Assembly: GCA_963844695.1 (NCBI GenBank)
Contig: CAWJPL010000021.1
Coordinates: forward strand, 1 to 64,000
Length of the DNA stretch: 64,000 bases
Source: RYN-230 sp963844695
GTDB lineage: Bacteria; Actinomycetota; Actinomycetes; Streptosporangiales; Streptosporangiaceae
Direction: 5' to 3'
In this document: positions 33,919-42,651 of the stretch, one piece after another
Layout of the letters: every line of letters starts with the position of its first letter
Position numbering within the stretch: position 1 is the first letter of the stretch
The notes under the pieces: generated by a model
Told to the model about the DNA's origin: nothing
The model's input: only the letters and a program-made list of their open reading frames with translations
The model's database searches: none
Position numbers and translations under genes: made by a program

Positions 33919-34644
33919 TCAGGCGGCGGCGGACTGATCCACGATGGCCGCGTACTGGCGCTCGAGCGTCTTGGCGACACCGTTGCGCCAGCCTTCAGCG
34001 ATGGACTGCGACATGGGGTCGGGGAAGATGTCCTCCTCACCGTTCTCCAGCCCGTCGAAGATGGCCCGCGCGACGGACTCCGCGGAGGCCTTGGGGATGT
34101 CAAAGCCGCGGGTCATGTCGGTGTCGGTGGGGCCGGTCAGCGCGGCGTGCACGCTGACGCCGCGTCCGGCCAGGATGGCGCGCAGCGACTGGGTCAGGGA
34201 GAAGGCGGCCGCCTTCGAGATGGCGTAGGCGGGGGTGAGGGGCAGGGGGGCGAGGGCCATCGTGGACACGTTGTTGACGATGGCGCCACGCGACCGGGCC
34301 AGCAGCGGCAGGAAGGCCCGGGTCACGGCGAAGCTGCCGAAGAGGTTGACGGCGAGTTGCCGCTCGAGCGGGACAGGGTCGCTCAGGTCGTCGTACAGCG
34401 CGACGCCGGCGTTGTTGATGAGGACATCGAGGGATCCGACCTGATCGGCGGCGGCCTGGATCTGCGCCGCGCTGGTCACGTCCAGGGTCAGCGGCGTGAC
34501 GCGCCCGTCCGGGTGGGCGAAGGGCTGGCGCGTGCCGGCGTACACCCGCCTCGCGCCCCTGCTCAGGGCCTCCTCGACCAGCGCCCGCCCGATGCCGCGG
34601 TTGCCCCCGGTCACCAGAACTGCCTTGTCTGCGATGCTCACCAT
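33919..34644 (-). CDS. Short-chain dehydrogenase/reductase
   Basis: 241 residues, classical SDR: cofactor motif VTGGNRGIGRALV, NNAG in VLINNAGVALYDD, Ser in NNVSTMA and catalytic YxxxK in AYAISKAAAF. ATG at 34644 is preceded by AAAGGAGA. It is convergent with the fasciclin gene and divergent from the sigma factor gene. The substrate is unknown. Confidence 0.9.
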   Translation of the reverse strand: MVSIADKAVLVTGGNRGIGRALVEEALSRGARRVYAGTRQPFAHPDGRVTPLTLDVTSAAQIQAAADQVGSLDVLINNAGVALYDDLSDPVPLERQLAVNLFGSFAVTRAFLPLLARSRGAIVNNVSTMALAPLPLTPAYAISKAAAFSLTQSLRAILAGRGVSVHAALTGPTDTDMTRGFDIPKASAESVARAIFDGLENGEEDIFPDPMSQSIAEGWRNGVAKTLERQYAAIVDQSAAA

Positions 34645-34862
34645 GATGACGATCTCCTTTGCCGAGGGCAGGGCCAGCAGGCCAGGCCCGTTTACTGCTA
34701 CAGATCCGGGCCGCCGGTGAAACTCACTGCTGGCGCCCAGGCCGAAAGGCGGACGCTCGCCGGCCGATGACTTTCGCGGCCGCGCGGGATCTATACCAGT
34801 GCCGGGAGAAGTCCCGGCCGAGGTCACGGAAGCCTGCACCGGGCGGGCACAGGGGAGCGGTG

Positions 34863-35924
34863 ATGCGATCAACGGCCACGGCAGAGCCGGGAGGACGCGT
34901 GCCGGGCGGCGGTAGCCCCGGCCGGGACGCAGCGGCGGCCGGTGCGACGCCGGGCGGCGAGGAGTTCGCCCGGCTGACCGATCCGCTGCGCCCTGAGCTG
35001 CTCGCTTACTGCTACCGGATGCTCGGCTCGGTGCACGACGCCGAAGACCAGGTGCAGGAGACCCTGGTCCGCGCCTGGCGCTCCTATGGCGAGTTCGAGG
35101 GCCGGGCGTCGCTGCGGACCTGGCTGTACCGGATCGCTACGAACACCTGCCTGCGGGCGCTGGAGAACCGCAGCCGCCGGCCATTGCCAGCGGGCCTGGG
35201 CGGCCCGTCCAGCGACCCGGACGGGCCGCTGGACGCGGCCCGGCCTGAAGTGCCGTGGCTTGAGCCCTTCCCTGACGCGCTGCTCGGCGCCGAATCCGCG
35301 GATCCGGCCGCGATTGTCACCGCCCGGCACAGCATGCGGCTGGCCCTCATCGCCGCCCTGCAGTACCTGCCTGGCCGCCAGCGTGCCGTGCTGATCCTGC
35401 GTGACGTCCTGATGTGGCGGGCGGCCGAGGTGGCCGAGCTATTCGGGCTCTCGACCCCGGCGGTGAACAGCGTGCTGCAGCGCGCCCGGGCGGGCCTGCG
35501 GAACGCCGCGCCCGTGCCGGACGAGATCCGCGAGCCGGCCGACGCCGGCCAGCGAGCGCTGCTCGACCAGTACGCGGCGGCGCTCGAGAACGCTGACCTG
35601 ACCGCCCTCATGCGGCTGCTGCGCGCCGACGCCGTGGTCGAGATGCCGCCGGTGCCCACCTGGTTCGCTGGCCATGCGCAGATCAGCCGCTTTCTGGCCG
35701 TGCACGTCTTCGGCGAGCCCGGCGGTCTGCGGACGGTCCCGGCCGCCGCCAACGGCCAGCCCGCCTTCGCGGTCTACCAGCGCGGTGACGACGGCGTGTA
35801 CCGGGCCCACGCGGTGCAGGTGCTCACCTGCACCGGGACGGGCATCGCGCGGATCGTCTCCTTCCTCGAGCCGCGGCTGTTCGCGACGTTCGGCCTGCCG
35901 CAGGAACTCCCCGCCCGGGACTAG
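34863..35924 (+). CDS. ECF sigma factor with C-terminal SnoaL-like domain (SigG type)
   Basis: 353 residues. Region 2 (residues about 40-105): LLAYCYRMLGSVHDAEDQVQET, then RTWLYRIATNTCLRALE. Then PWLEPFPDALL, a marker of SigG/ECF56-like factors, then region 4 (LPGRQRAVLILRDVLMW, STPAVNSVLQRARAGL), and a SnoaL-like domain (DQYAAALENADLTALMRLL to VSFLEPRLFATFG) that in related factors controls activity without an anti-sigma factor. No anti-sigma gene is adjacent. ATG at 34863 has GGGGAG upstream. The stop overlaps the stop of the convergent DUF1707 gene by three bases. Confidence 0.92.
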   Translation: MRSTATAEPGGRVPGGGSPGRDAAAAGATPGGEEFARLTDPLRPELLAYCYRMLGSVHDAEDQVQETLVRAWRSYGEFEGRASLRTWLYRIATNTCLRALENRSRRPLPAGLGGPSSDPDGPLDAARPEVPWLEPFPDALLGAESADPAAIVTARHSMRLALIAALQYLPGRQRAVLILRDVLMWRAAEVAELFGLSTPAVNSVLQRARAGLRNAAPVPDEIREPADAGQRALLDQYAAALENADLTALMRLLRADAVVEMPPVPTWFAGHAQISRFLAVHVFGEPGGLRTVPAAANGQPAFAVYQRGDDGVYRAHAVQVLTCTGTGIARIVSFLEPRLFATFGLPQELPARD

Positions 35925-36421
35925 GACTGGCCGGGGGGCAGGGACGGCGGGCTGTCTGGCCCGCGGCCCCGGCGGAACTGGGCGGCGGCGACGGATATGG
36001 CTAGCAGCGCCGCGCCGTACGGGCCGGCCACCCACAGCGGCCAGGGATACTGCAGGTGGCCGGTGGTGCCGCTGACCAGGACCCAGACCACCACGTTGAC
36101 CGACACCGCCACCAGCCAGATCGTCCACAGCACCTTGAGCGCGGCGGGCTGGCGGGCGAACACGCCGCGGTGGTCCGGCGCGGGCGCCGGGACCGGGGCG
36201 GGAGCCGGTACGACCGGCCGGGCCGGGGCCGGGGTGGTGGTCTCGGGCAGGTCCCGGCAGAGCGGGGCGAGGTCACCGTGGGTCACCGCGTCGTACGCAC
36301 GGCCCATCCGCTCGACGTACTCGTCCATCTTCAGCCGGCCGTCGTCCAGCCCGGCGCGCAGCCGCTCCACGACGTCCTGGCGCTCCGCGTCCGAAGCCCG
36401 CATGTCCGGACGATCGTCCAT
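35921..36421 (-). CDS. DUF1707 protein with two transmembrane segments
   Basis: 166 residues. The N-terminal DUF1707 domain reads MRASDAERQDVVERL, then GRLKMDEYVERMGRAYDAVTHGDL; a Pro/Ala linker follows, then two hydrophobic segments (VLWTIWLVAVSVNVVVWVLV and PLWVAGPYGAALLAISVAA). DUF1707 is widespread in actinobacteria and sometimes acts as an anti-sigma-like or envelope sensor. Its convergent position with overlapping stop codons next to an ECF sigma factor is notable but does not show interaction. Confidence 0.88.
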   Translation of the reverse strand: MDDRPDMRASDAERQDVVERLRAGLDDGRLKMDEYVERMGRAYDAVTHGDLAPLCRDLPETTTPAPARPVVPAPAPVPAPAPDHRGVFARQPAALKVLWTIWLVAVSVNVVVWVLVSGTTGHLQYPWPLWVAGPYGAALLAISVAAAQFRRGRGPDSPPSLPPGQS

Positions 36422-36543
36422 GGCTGGCCTCCTCCGCCCGCGATCCGAAGACCCTGAGCCCAGGATAGGGCCGGCTCTGCCTCCGTCAGTCCGGGCGGGG
36501 CCCGCGGGCCGCCGGGCGGCACGACGGGTCGTACCCTCGGCAC

Positions 36544-36843
36544 ATGCAGTTCAGCCGGGACCTGCGCGATGATGTGATCACGGGCGACATCACCGTGTCC
36601 TTCCGCCTGTGGCGCCGGCCGAAAGTGAAAGCCGGCGGCCGGTACCCGGTCGGCCCGGCCCGCATCGAGATCGACTCGGTGGAGCTGATGCCGTTCGCCT
36701 CCATCACCCCGGCCGACCTGCGCCGCTCCGGGGAGCCGGACCTGGAGTCGCTGCGCAGGCGCGCGGCGCACGCAGGTCCGGTCACCGACGAGACGCTCCT
36801 CTACCGGGTGGAGTTCCATCTGGTCGAGGAGGCCGGCTCGCTA
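36544..36843 (+). CDS. ASCH-like domain protein (end uncertain)
   Basis: The N-terminal about 95 residues (MQFSRDLRDDVITGDITVSF, then RLWRRPKVKAGGRYPVG and IEIDSVELMPFASITPADLRRSG, ending YRVEFHLVEE) resemble small ASCH-fold proteins, which bind RNA or nucleotides. In frame the reading runs on into the antisense of the MFS gene, which is not credible. A one-base shift would stop it at a TAG near 36843, next to the convergent transporter stop. The true C-terminus is therefore uncertain. Confidence 0.6.
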
Positions 36844-38431
36844 GCGCTGCTGGGCGAAGTCCCGGGTCCGGATGGTCACCAGCGAGACCACGGCCGACAC
36901 CAGCGCGATGATCGCCGCGACGAGCAGGATGTGGTTCAGGCCGGTGGTGAAGGCGGCCCGCGTGATCTCGCCCACCTTCGGCCGCAGCGGCGCGGGGAGT
37001 TTGCCGATCACGTTGCCGATCTCGCCGGACTGCACGGCGGTAGCGATCCTCGGGCCCTGATGGGACAGGCCGGGTACCGCCGCGATGGCGGCCCGGACCT
37101 CGCTGGCCACCTTGTTGGAGAACAGGGTGCCCAGCAGTGCGATGCCGGTGGCGATCCCGACCTGGCGGAACGTGGAGTTGATGCCGGAGGCCATGCCCGC
37201 CTGATCCGGCGGCACCACGCCCACCGCGGTGGAGGCCAGCGGCGGGTTGACCAGGCCGACGCCGAGCCCGCCCACGATCATCCCGGGGATCAGGTGGGTC
37301 CAGCCCGACTGCGCGTTGAGCCCGCGCATCAGCAGCAGCCCCACCCCGACCAGGATCAGCCCCGGCCCGATGAGCAGCCGGATCGGCACCTTGGACGTCA
37401 GCCAGGCCACCGTGGCGCTCACCAGGATGGCCCCGGACAGGAACATGACCCGCACCCCGGTGCCCAGCGGCGAGAACCCCAGGATGTCCTGCAGGTACAG
37501 CACGATGTACAGCAGCATCGCGAAGATCGAGGCGCTCAGGCCGAACGCCGCCACGCTGCCGCCGGTGAACGTCGGCAGCCGGAACAGGCTCAGGTCGAAC
37601 ATCGGGTGCGCGATGTGCCGCTCGACGAAGACGAAGGCCACCAGCAGCACGGCCGCGGCCACCAGGCAGCCCAGCACCAGGCCGTCGGTGAACGACCGCT
37701 GGTTGGACTCGATCAGCCCGTAGACCAGGAGCGCCAGCGCGGCCGTGAACACCACGAAGCCCGCCCAGTCCGGGCGGGTGGCGTGCGGCGAGCGGGACTC
37801 CGAGACCTTCAGCACCGAGATGACGACGGCGACCACGCCGATCGGCGCGTTCACGAAGAAGATCCACCGCCAGGACAGGCCGGAGGTCAGCAGGCCGCCG
37901 AGCAGCGGGCCGATCGCCACGGCCAGGCCGGTCACCGCGCCCCAGACCCCGAACGCCGTGCCGCGGTCCCGGCCGCGGAACGCGTCCGCGAGCAGGGCGA
38001 GCGAGACCGCGAACATGATCGCCCCGCCCACGCCCTGCAGCCCGCGGGAGAGCTGCAGCATCAGCGTGCTGACCGCGAACCCGCACAGGACCGAGGCGGT
38101 GGTGAAGATGGCCAGGCCGATCAGGTACAGCAGCCGGCGGCCGAACATGTCGGCCAGGCTGCCCGCGGTGAGCAGGAACGCGGCCAGGGTCAGCGCGTAG
38201 GCGTCCACCACCCACTGCAGGTCGGCGAAGCTCGAGTGCAGGGCCCGCTGGATGTCCGGCAGCGCGACGTTCACGATCGTGATGTCCAGCAGCAGCATGA
38301 AGGTGCCGAGGCACACCGCGACCAGCGTCCACCACTTGTTCCCGCGCTGCGCGGGAACTCCCGTTGCCGGGGCCCGGCGGGGTACGCCGGCGCTGCTCCT
38401 CGCCGGACAGGTCAGCGTGAGCTTCGGTCAC
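36841..38431 (-). CDS. MFS transporter, DHA2 family (EmrB/QacA type), N-terminal frameshift
   Basis: 14 hydrophobic helices expected; seen are LLLDITIVNVALPDIQRAL (TM1 with the D/TIVNVALP motif), LLTAGSLADMFGRRLLYLIG (motif A) and GPLLGGLLTSGLSWRWIFFVN (motif C with SWRWIFFVN). The likely start is a GTG at 38431 with GGGGGAG upstream, giving MTEAHADLSGEEQRRR; a shift near 38345-38390 joins it to NKWWTLVAVCLGTFM. Otherwise only a GTG inside TM1 (38316) is in frame. These proton antiporters export drugs or metabolites. No regulator is adjacent. Confidence 0.88.
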
Positions 38432-38528
38432 GAACGCTCCCCCGGGATTGATGATTTCAGGGCTGGTGACAGGTAAGCACAGCCCTCTGCCCACGATACG
38501 GGCGGCCGCACACCCAGATCCCCGCGGG

Positions 38529-38786
38529 TCAGGACCGGACCGGCTGCTGGACGTACCGGTCGCAGTCGCACCGGGGGCAGTGCGCGTAGGCGGCGTCCAC
38601 CGCGCTGACGGCCTCGCTGGCCGCTACCTCCTGGGCGTTGTCCGGCACGCTGTAGAGCCCGCGAGGGCCGTGACTGTAGGCCGAGATTCCCCCCCGCCGC
38701 CGGTGGGCCGACCTGGGCACCCGCCAGGTATAGCCGCACTCGCTGCAGGTCCGCTCGAACTCGCGCGCCTGCCAGGGAAGCCGCAT
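38529..38786 (-). CDS. Small zinc-ribbon-like protein
   Basis: 85 residues with two CxxC motifs, CSECGYTWRV near the N-terminus and CPRCDCDRY near the C-terminus, which together could bind one zinc. The rest is Ala/Arg-rich. No assigned function. Such proteins are common orphans in actinomycetes. It is divergent from the spermidine-synthase-like gene. Confidence 0.7.
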   Translation of the reverse strand: MRLPWQAREFERTCSECGYTWRVPRSAHRRRGGISAYSHGPRGLYSVPDNAQEVAASEAVSAVDAAYAHCPRCDCDRYVQQPVRS

Positions 38787-38873
38787 AGCCCCATTGTGCA
38801 CCCGGTCCGGCGTCTGGGCGAGGCGGCCCGGGGCCGCGCGCCGTTTGCGATCAAGTAGGGCGATACTGGGGAT

Positions 38874-39838
38874 ATGCCCCACCGGCAGCAGGCCAGGACC
38901 GGGCTGGCCGTCCAGGCGGACGTCGCGTCGGGCGTGGCCGAGCTCGTGGCCGACGCTGACCGGCCGCGGGCCTGGACCCTGCGGGTGGATGGCATCCCGC
39001 AGTCCCACGTGGACCTGGACGACCCCGAGTACCTGGAGTTCGAGTACATGCGGCGGCTCGGGCACCTGGCCGACCTGGCCGCGCCCGCCGGGGAGCCGCT
39101 GCGGGTCCTGCACCTCGGCGGCGGGGGACTCACCCTGGCCCGGTACGTGGCGGCGACCCGTCCCGGATCCCCGCAGCTGGCCGTGGACGTCGACGCGGCC
39201 CTGGTCGATCTGGTCCGGCGGTTGCTGCCCCTGGACCAGCCAGGGCGCCGGACAGCGGCCGGCCGGGCCGCTGCGGACGGGGCGGTGCCGGACGGGGCGG
39301 TGCCGGACAGGGCGGTGCCGGACAGGGCGGTGCCGGGGCGGCCCGGATCCGGGTCCGGGTCGGCGACGCCCGCGCGGTCCTGCAGGAGGTCCGGGCCGCG
39401 TCGTTTGACCTGGTGGTCGCCGACCTGTTCGCCGGGGCCCGCACCCCGGCCCATCTGACCACGGTCGAGTTCGCGGCGGCGGCGGCCGCCGCGCTCCGAC
39501 CGGCCGGGATCTTCGCCGCGAACCTGGGCGACGGCCCGCCCCTCACCCACGCCCGGGCCCGGGTCGCGACCGTGCGGGCCGTCTTCCCGCACGCGTGCCT
39601 GGTCGCGGACCCGGCGGTGCTGCGCGGCCGCCGGTTCGGCAACCTGGTGCTGGCCGCCTCGGGTGCGGAGCTTCCGGTGGCCGGGCTGGCCCGGCGGACG
39701 GCTGGCGACCCGTTCCCCGGCCGGGTCGTCGGGGGCGCGGAACTCGACCGCTTCGCGTCCGGGGCCACGCCGGTCGTGGACGGAAAGGCCCAGGCTTCAC
39801 CCGCCCCGCCGCGGGACCTCTTCGACGTCAGGCGGTGA
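38874..39838 (+). CDS. Spermidine-synthase-like methyltransferase-fold protein (frameshifted)
   Basis: The first frame: MPHRQQARTGLAVQADVASG, DDPEYLEFEYMRRLGHLADL, VLHLGGGGLTLARYV (SAM/dcSAM-type loop) and LAVDVDAALVDLVRRLLPL. A four-unit tandem repeat follows, then a shift near 39335; the second frame continues GDARAVLQEVRAASFDLVVAD, TTVEFAAAAAAALRPAGIFAAN and GRRFGNLVLAAS. The whole matches the actinobacterial fused/spermine-synthase-like family with no polyamine role shown. The stop overlaps the convergent hydratase gene by 11 bases. Confidence 0.8.
39275..39334 (+). repeat. Four tandem 15-base repeats inside the spermidine-synthase-like gene
   Basis: Four consecutive units of GGACRGGGCGGTGCC (39275-39289, 39290-39304, 39305-39319, 39320-39334) encode a DGAVP/DRAVP pentapeptide repeat. 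Units 1-2 and units 3-4 are identical within pairs and differ by one base between pairs. The apparent frameshift follows immediately. Confidence 0.9.
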
Positions 39839-40664
39839 ATTCCGCGGCGACCTCGCCGAGCGGCTCGTTGGTGACGGCGACGACGTCCCCCGCGGTCACC
39901 CACTGGGTCTGGACCAGGGAACCGAGGAGGACGACGTCCCCGGCCAGCAGGGGCGTGCCCCAGGCCGCGCAACTGTTGGCCAGCCAGCACAGCACGTCGA
40001 GCGGGTCGCCCATGATGTCGGTACCGGTCCCATGGCCCACGTCGGTGCCGTTGATGGTCATCGACCCGTTGACCTCGCGGAGGGAGCCCGGGTCGAACGA
40101 CTCCAGCTGCGGGCCGAGCACGCACGCGTAGTGGAAGAAATCGTCGGCGATCAGCGTCGGGGTGCCCAGCGAAGGGTAGTCGGCGTACCGGTCCTGAACC
40201 ACCTCGATCGCGGCCATGCACGCCGCCACCGCGCCGGGCATGTCCGCCGGCTCGTACGCCAGCTCGAGGCGGGGCAGGTCCCTGGCCATCCGCACGGCGA
40301 TCTCGCATTCCACGCCGAGGCGGCCGGCCGCGGGCACCGGGAAGGCGTGCCCGCCGTGCCACACGTTCGCCTGGAACATGGCGCCGGCGCAAGGATTGCC
40401 GATGCCGAGGTACTCCTGCATGACCGGGGTGGTGCAGCCGATCTTCCAGCCCGCCTGCCGCCCGTACCCGCCGGCCTCCAGCAGCGGGTGGGCGATGGCC
40501 TGGACGTGGTAGGCGTCGAGCTCGGTGGCGGGCCGCATCCCATCACCCAGGTCGCCGAGGAGGCCACCGGTGAGCCGGGCGGAGGTGATCATCGCCGCCG
40601 TGGCGGCCAGCGGGACGGCCGGGCCGGCGGTCACGGCCGCGCCGGCCCGGGCGGGGTCGCTCAC
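39828..40664 (-). CDS. 2-keto-4-pentenoate hydratase family protein
   Basis: 278 residues. It starts with GTG overlapping the FAH stop (GTGA). Family features: QAGWKIGCTTPVMQEYLGI, ECEIAVRMARDLP (acidic metal ligands), AAIEVVQDRYADY, IADDFFHYACVLGP and a C-terminal GDVVAVTNEPLGEVAAEF. It could hydrate an enoic keto acid or act as a 2-keto-3-deoxy-acid dehydratase, since both occur in this fold. It is the last gene of the IclR-linked locus and overlaps the convergent spermidine-synthase-like gene. Confidence 0.87.
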   Translation of the reverse strand: MSDPARAGAAVTAGPAVPLAATAAMITSARLTGGLLGDLGDGMRPATELDAYHVQAIAHPLLEAGGYGRQAGWKIGCTTPVMQEYLGIGNPCAGAMFQANVWHGGHAFPVPAAGRLGVECEIAVRMARDLPRLELAYEPADMPGAVAACMAAIEVVQDRYADYPSLGTPTLIADDFFHYACVLGPQLESFDPGSLREVNGSMTINGTDVGHGTGTDIMGDPLDVLCWLANSCAAWGTPLLAGDVVLLGSLVQTQWVTAGDVVAVTNEPLGEVAAEFTA

Positions 40665-41545
40665 CGGGGCGCGGCGACGGTGTTGATCAGCTCGCCGATC
40701 CCGGGGATCTCGATGCTCACCTTGTCGCCCGGCGCCAGGTAGACCGGGGGCTTCATGCCCAGAGCCACCCCGGACGGCGTCCCGGTCGCGATGATGTCGC
40801 CGGGCTCCAGGGTGATGCCGTGAGAGATGTAGGAGATCAGCTCGGGCACGCCGGTGATCATCTGGGAGCAGCTGGCGTCCTGCCGGACCTCGCCGTTGAC
40901 CAGGGTGCGCAGGGTCATCTCGCCGACCGGCGGCGCGGCGGCCGCGTCGAGGACGACCGGGCCGAGCGGGGCGAAGGTGTCCAGCGCCTTGCCGCGGATC
41001 CACTGCGGTTCGGCGCCCTGCAGGTCCCGCGCGGAGACGTCGTTGATGATCGTGTAGCCGCCGACGTAGCCGAGGGCGTCCTCCACGGTGACGTCCGTGG
41101 CCCGCCGCCCGATGATGACGGCCAGCTCGCCCTCGTAGTCGAGCTCGGAGGTGATGGCCGGGTGGATGATCGGCTCGCCGTGCGCGATCAGGCAGGAGGA
41201 GAACTTGGCGAACAGCACGATCCGCTCCGGGCGCTGGGCCTGGCTCTCGGCGATGTGGTCGGCGTAGTTCAGGCCGACGCAGACAATCTTGCCGGGGCGG
41301 AGCACCGGCGGCGCGTACCGGGTGCTGGCCGGGTCGACGCTGGCCTGGGCCCCGGCCGCCAGCTCGCGCAGCTGGCCGACCGCGGCCGGGCCGCGGGCGA
41401 AGAGGTCACCCACGTCCCGCAGGCCGCCGAGATCGGTCGCGCCGGCCGCCGCCGCGAGCTCGTCCACCGGAGCGAACCCGCCCTCGGCCGCCACGTGGAG
41501 GGCAGGAACGTCAGCGTCTCCCCGATACAGTGCCGCTAGTTTCAC
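40661..41545 (-). CDS. Fumarylacetoacetate hydrolase family protein
   Basis: 294 residues. Full FAH signature: KIVCVGLNYADHIAES, SELDYEGELAVIIG (metal ligands), NDVSARDLQG, GKALDTFAPLGP and ATGTPSGVALGM. Similar enzymes hydrolyse 2,4-diketo-3-deoxy sugar acids (diketo-hydrolase branch of non-phosphorylative L-rhamnose/L-fucose catabolism) or acylpyruvates, or decarboxylate oxopentene tricarboxylates. It is preceded by a palindrome suited to IclR (41600-41614) and by the IclR gene itself. Confidence 0.9.
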   Translation of the reverse strand: MKLAALYRGDADVPALHVAAEGGFAPVDELAAAAGATDLGGLRDVGDLFARGPAAVGQLRELAAGAQASVDPASTRYAPPVLRPGKIVCVGLNYADHIAESQAQRPERIVLFAKFSSCLIAHGEPIIHPAITSELDYEGELAVIIGRRATDVTVEDALGYVGGYTIINDVSARDLQGAEPQWIRGKALDTFAPLGPVVLDAAAAPPVGEMTLRTLVNGEVRQDASCSQMITGVPELISYISHGITLEPGDIIATGTPSGVALGMKPPVYLAPGDKVSIEIPGIGELINTVAAPR

Positions 41546-41599
41546 CGGGTGCTCTCCCTTACTCGCCGGACGCCATGAAGGCGCAATCGGAATTAGTTT

Positions 41600-41614
41600 T
41601 TTCGTTGAGCGAAA
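41600..41614. promoter_or_regulatory. Candidate IclR operator upstream of the FAH gene
   Basis: TTTCGTTGAGCGAAA is an inverted repeat (TTTCG, five-base centre, CGAAA) in an A/T-rich spacer between the IclR and FAH genes. A close relative (TTTCGTTCATCGGAA when read on the minus strand) occurs at 52984-52998 upstream of the crotonase operon. Position and similarity suggest one regulator for both. Confidence 0.65.
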
Positions 41615-41703
41615 TTAAATGTCAATAGAGTAACATGTGCCGATTCAGGTCGGCCGGGCCAGGAGACAGGTTATTCGGCGGGCAGACGGCGACCGGGTGC
41701 CGG

Positions 41704-42612
41704 CTACCAGGAGACCATGTTGCCCAGGCCGCCGACGCGGTCCGCGATGCGGCTGGCGGCGGCGATCACCAGCTTGCCCAGCCGTTCCTCCTCAGCCGTG
41801 TCGAGCTGCGGCCGGTACACGGAGACGCTGACCGCGGCGGGCTGGGTCTGCCGCACGCCGAGGATCGGGGCGGCCACGCACCACACCCCGAGGTTGAGCT
41901 CCTGACGGTCTACCGCGTACCCGGCCCGCTGGATCGCGGCCAGCTCGGCGGCCAGGTCCTCGTACGTCGTGATCGAGTGCTCGGTCCGGCGCGGGTACGG
42001 CCCCGGGCCGACGACGGAGCGCACGTCGCGGAACTCCACCGCGAGCATGGCCTTGCCCATCGCGGTGCACGTCGCGGGGGCCCGGCTGCCGGGCGTCAGG
42101 TTGACGGCCAGCAGTTCCTCGGTCTTCACCTGGGCCAGGTACAGCACGTCGCCGCCGACCAGCACGCTCACGTTCGAGGCGAGCCCGGCCTGCTGGGCGA
42201 GTCGCTCGACTTCCACGGCGGCGAGGTCGCGCAGCGTGGTCCGGCTGGCGACCCGGCTGCCCAGCTCGAACAGCTTGAGGGTGAGCCGGTACTCCTTCGA
42301 CTCGGCCAGCTGCTCGACGTAGCCGGTCCGCTCCAGGGCCCGGAGCATCCGGTAGGCGGTGGGCACGGGCACGTCGAGGTGCCGCGCCAGGCGGGTGACC
42401 CCGATCCGGTCGAAGTTGGACAGCTGCTCGACGAGGTTGAGCAGATCTCCCGTGGTGGAGCGGGCCCGCCCGGCCGCGTCTCCCGTGGCGGAGCGGGCCT
42501 GCCCGGCCGCGGCGCCCGCAGCGGGGGCCTCGGCCGCGGGCTTTTTCCGCCGGCCGGCCCGTGATCCGGGGGCGCGCGAGCCCGCTGCCTGCTCGTCTCG
42601 TACGGTCACCAT
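41704..42612 (-). CDS. IclR-family transcriptional regulator
   Basis: 302 residues. A Pro/Ala/Gly-rich N-terminal tail of about 50 residues contains a short duplicated motif (GQARSATGDAAGRARSTTGD). A winged helix follows (LLNLVEQLSNFDRIGVTRLA, then VPVPTAYRMLRALERTGYV), and an IclR effector domain (RAPATCTAMGKAMLAVE, GYAVDRQELNLGVWCVAAPI). IclR proteins act as repressors or activators responding to small organic acids. It lies within the locus it probably controls. Confidence 0.92.
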   Translation of the reverse strand: MVTVRDEQAAGSRAPGSRAGRRKKPAAEAPAAGAAAGQARSATGDAAGRARSTTGDLLNLVEQLSNFDRIGVTRLARHLDVPVPTAYRMLRALERTGYVEQLAESKEYRLTLKLFELGSRVASRTTLRDLAAVEVERLAQQAGLASNVSVLVGGDVLYLAQVKTEELLAVNLTPGSRAPATCTAMGKAMLAVEFRDVRSVVGPGPYPRRTEHSITTYEDLAAELAAIQRAGYAVDRQELNLGVWCVAAPILGVRQTQPAAVSVSVYRPQLDTAEEERLGKLVIAAASRIADRVGGLGNMVSW

Positions 42613-42651
42613 GAAATTCCGTCCGCCTTACAGTCAGTCCGCAGGATACCT

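Noticed and set aside
36544..38451. A 635-residue open frame on the plus strand
   Set aside because: Beyond about residue 100 it is the antisense of the MFS transporter gene and consists of low-complexity Arg/Gln/His-rich sequence. Only the ASCH-like start is credible.
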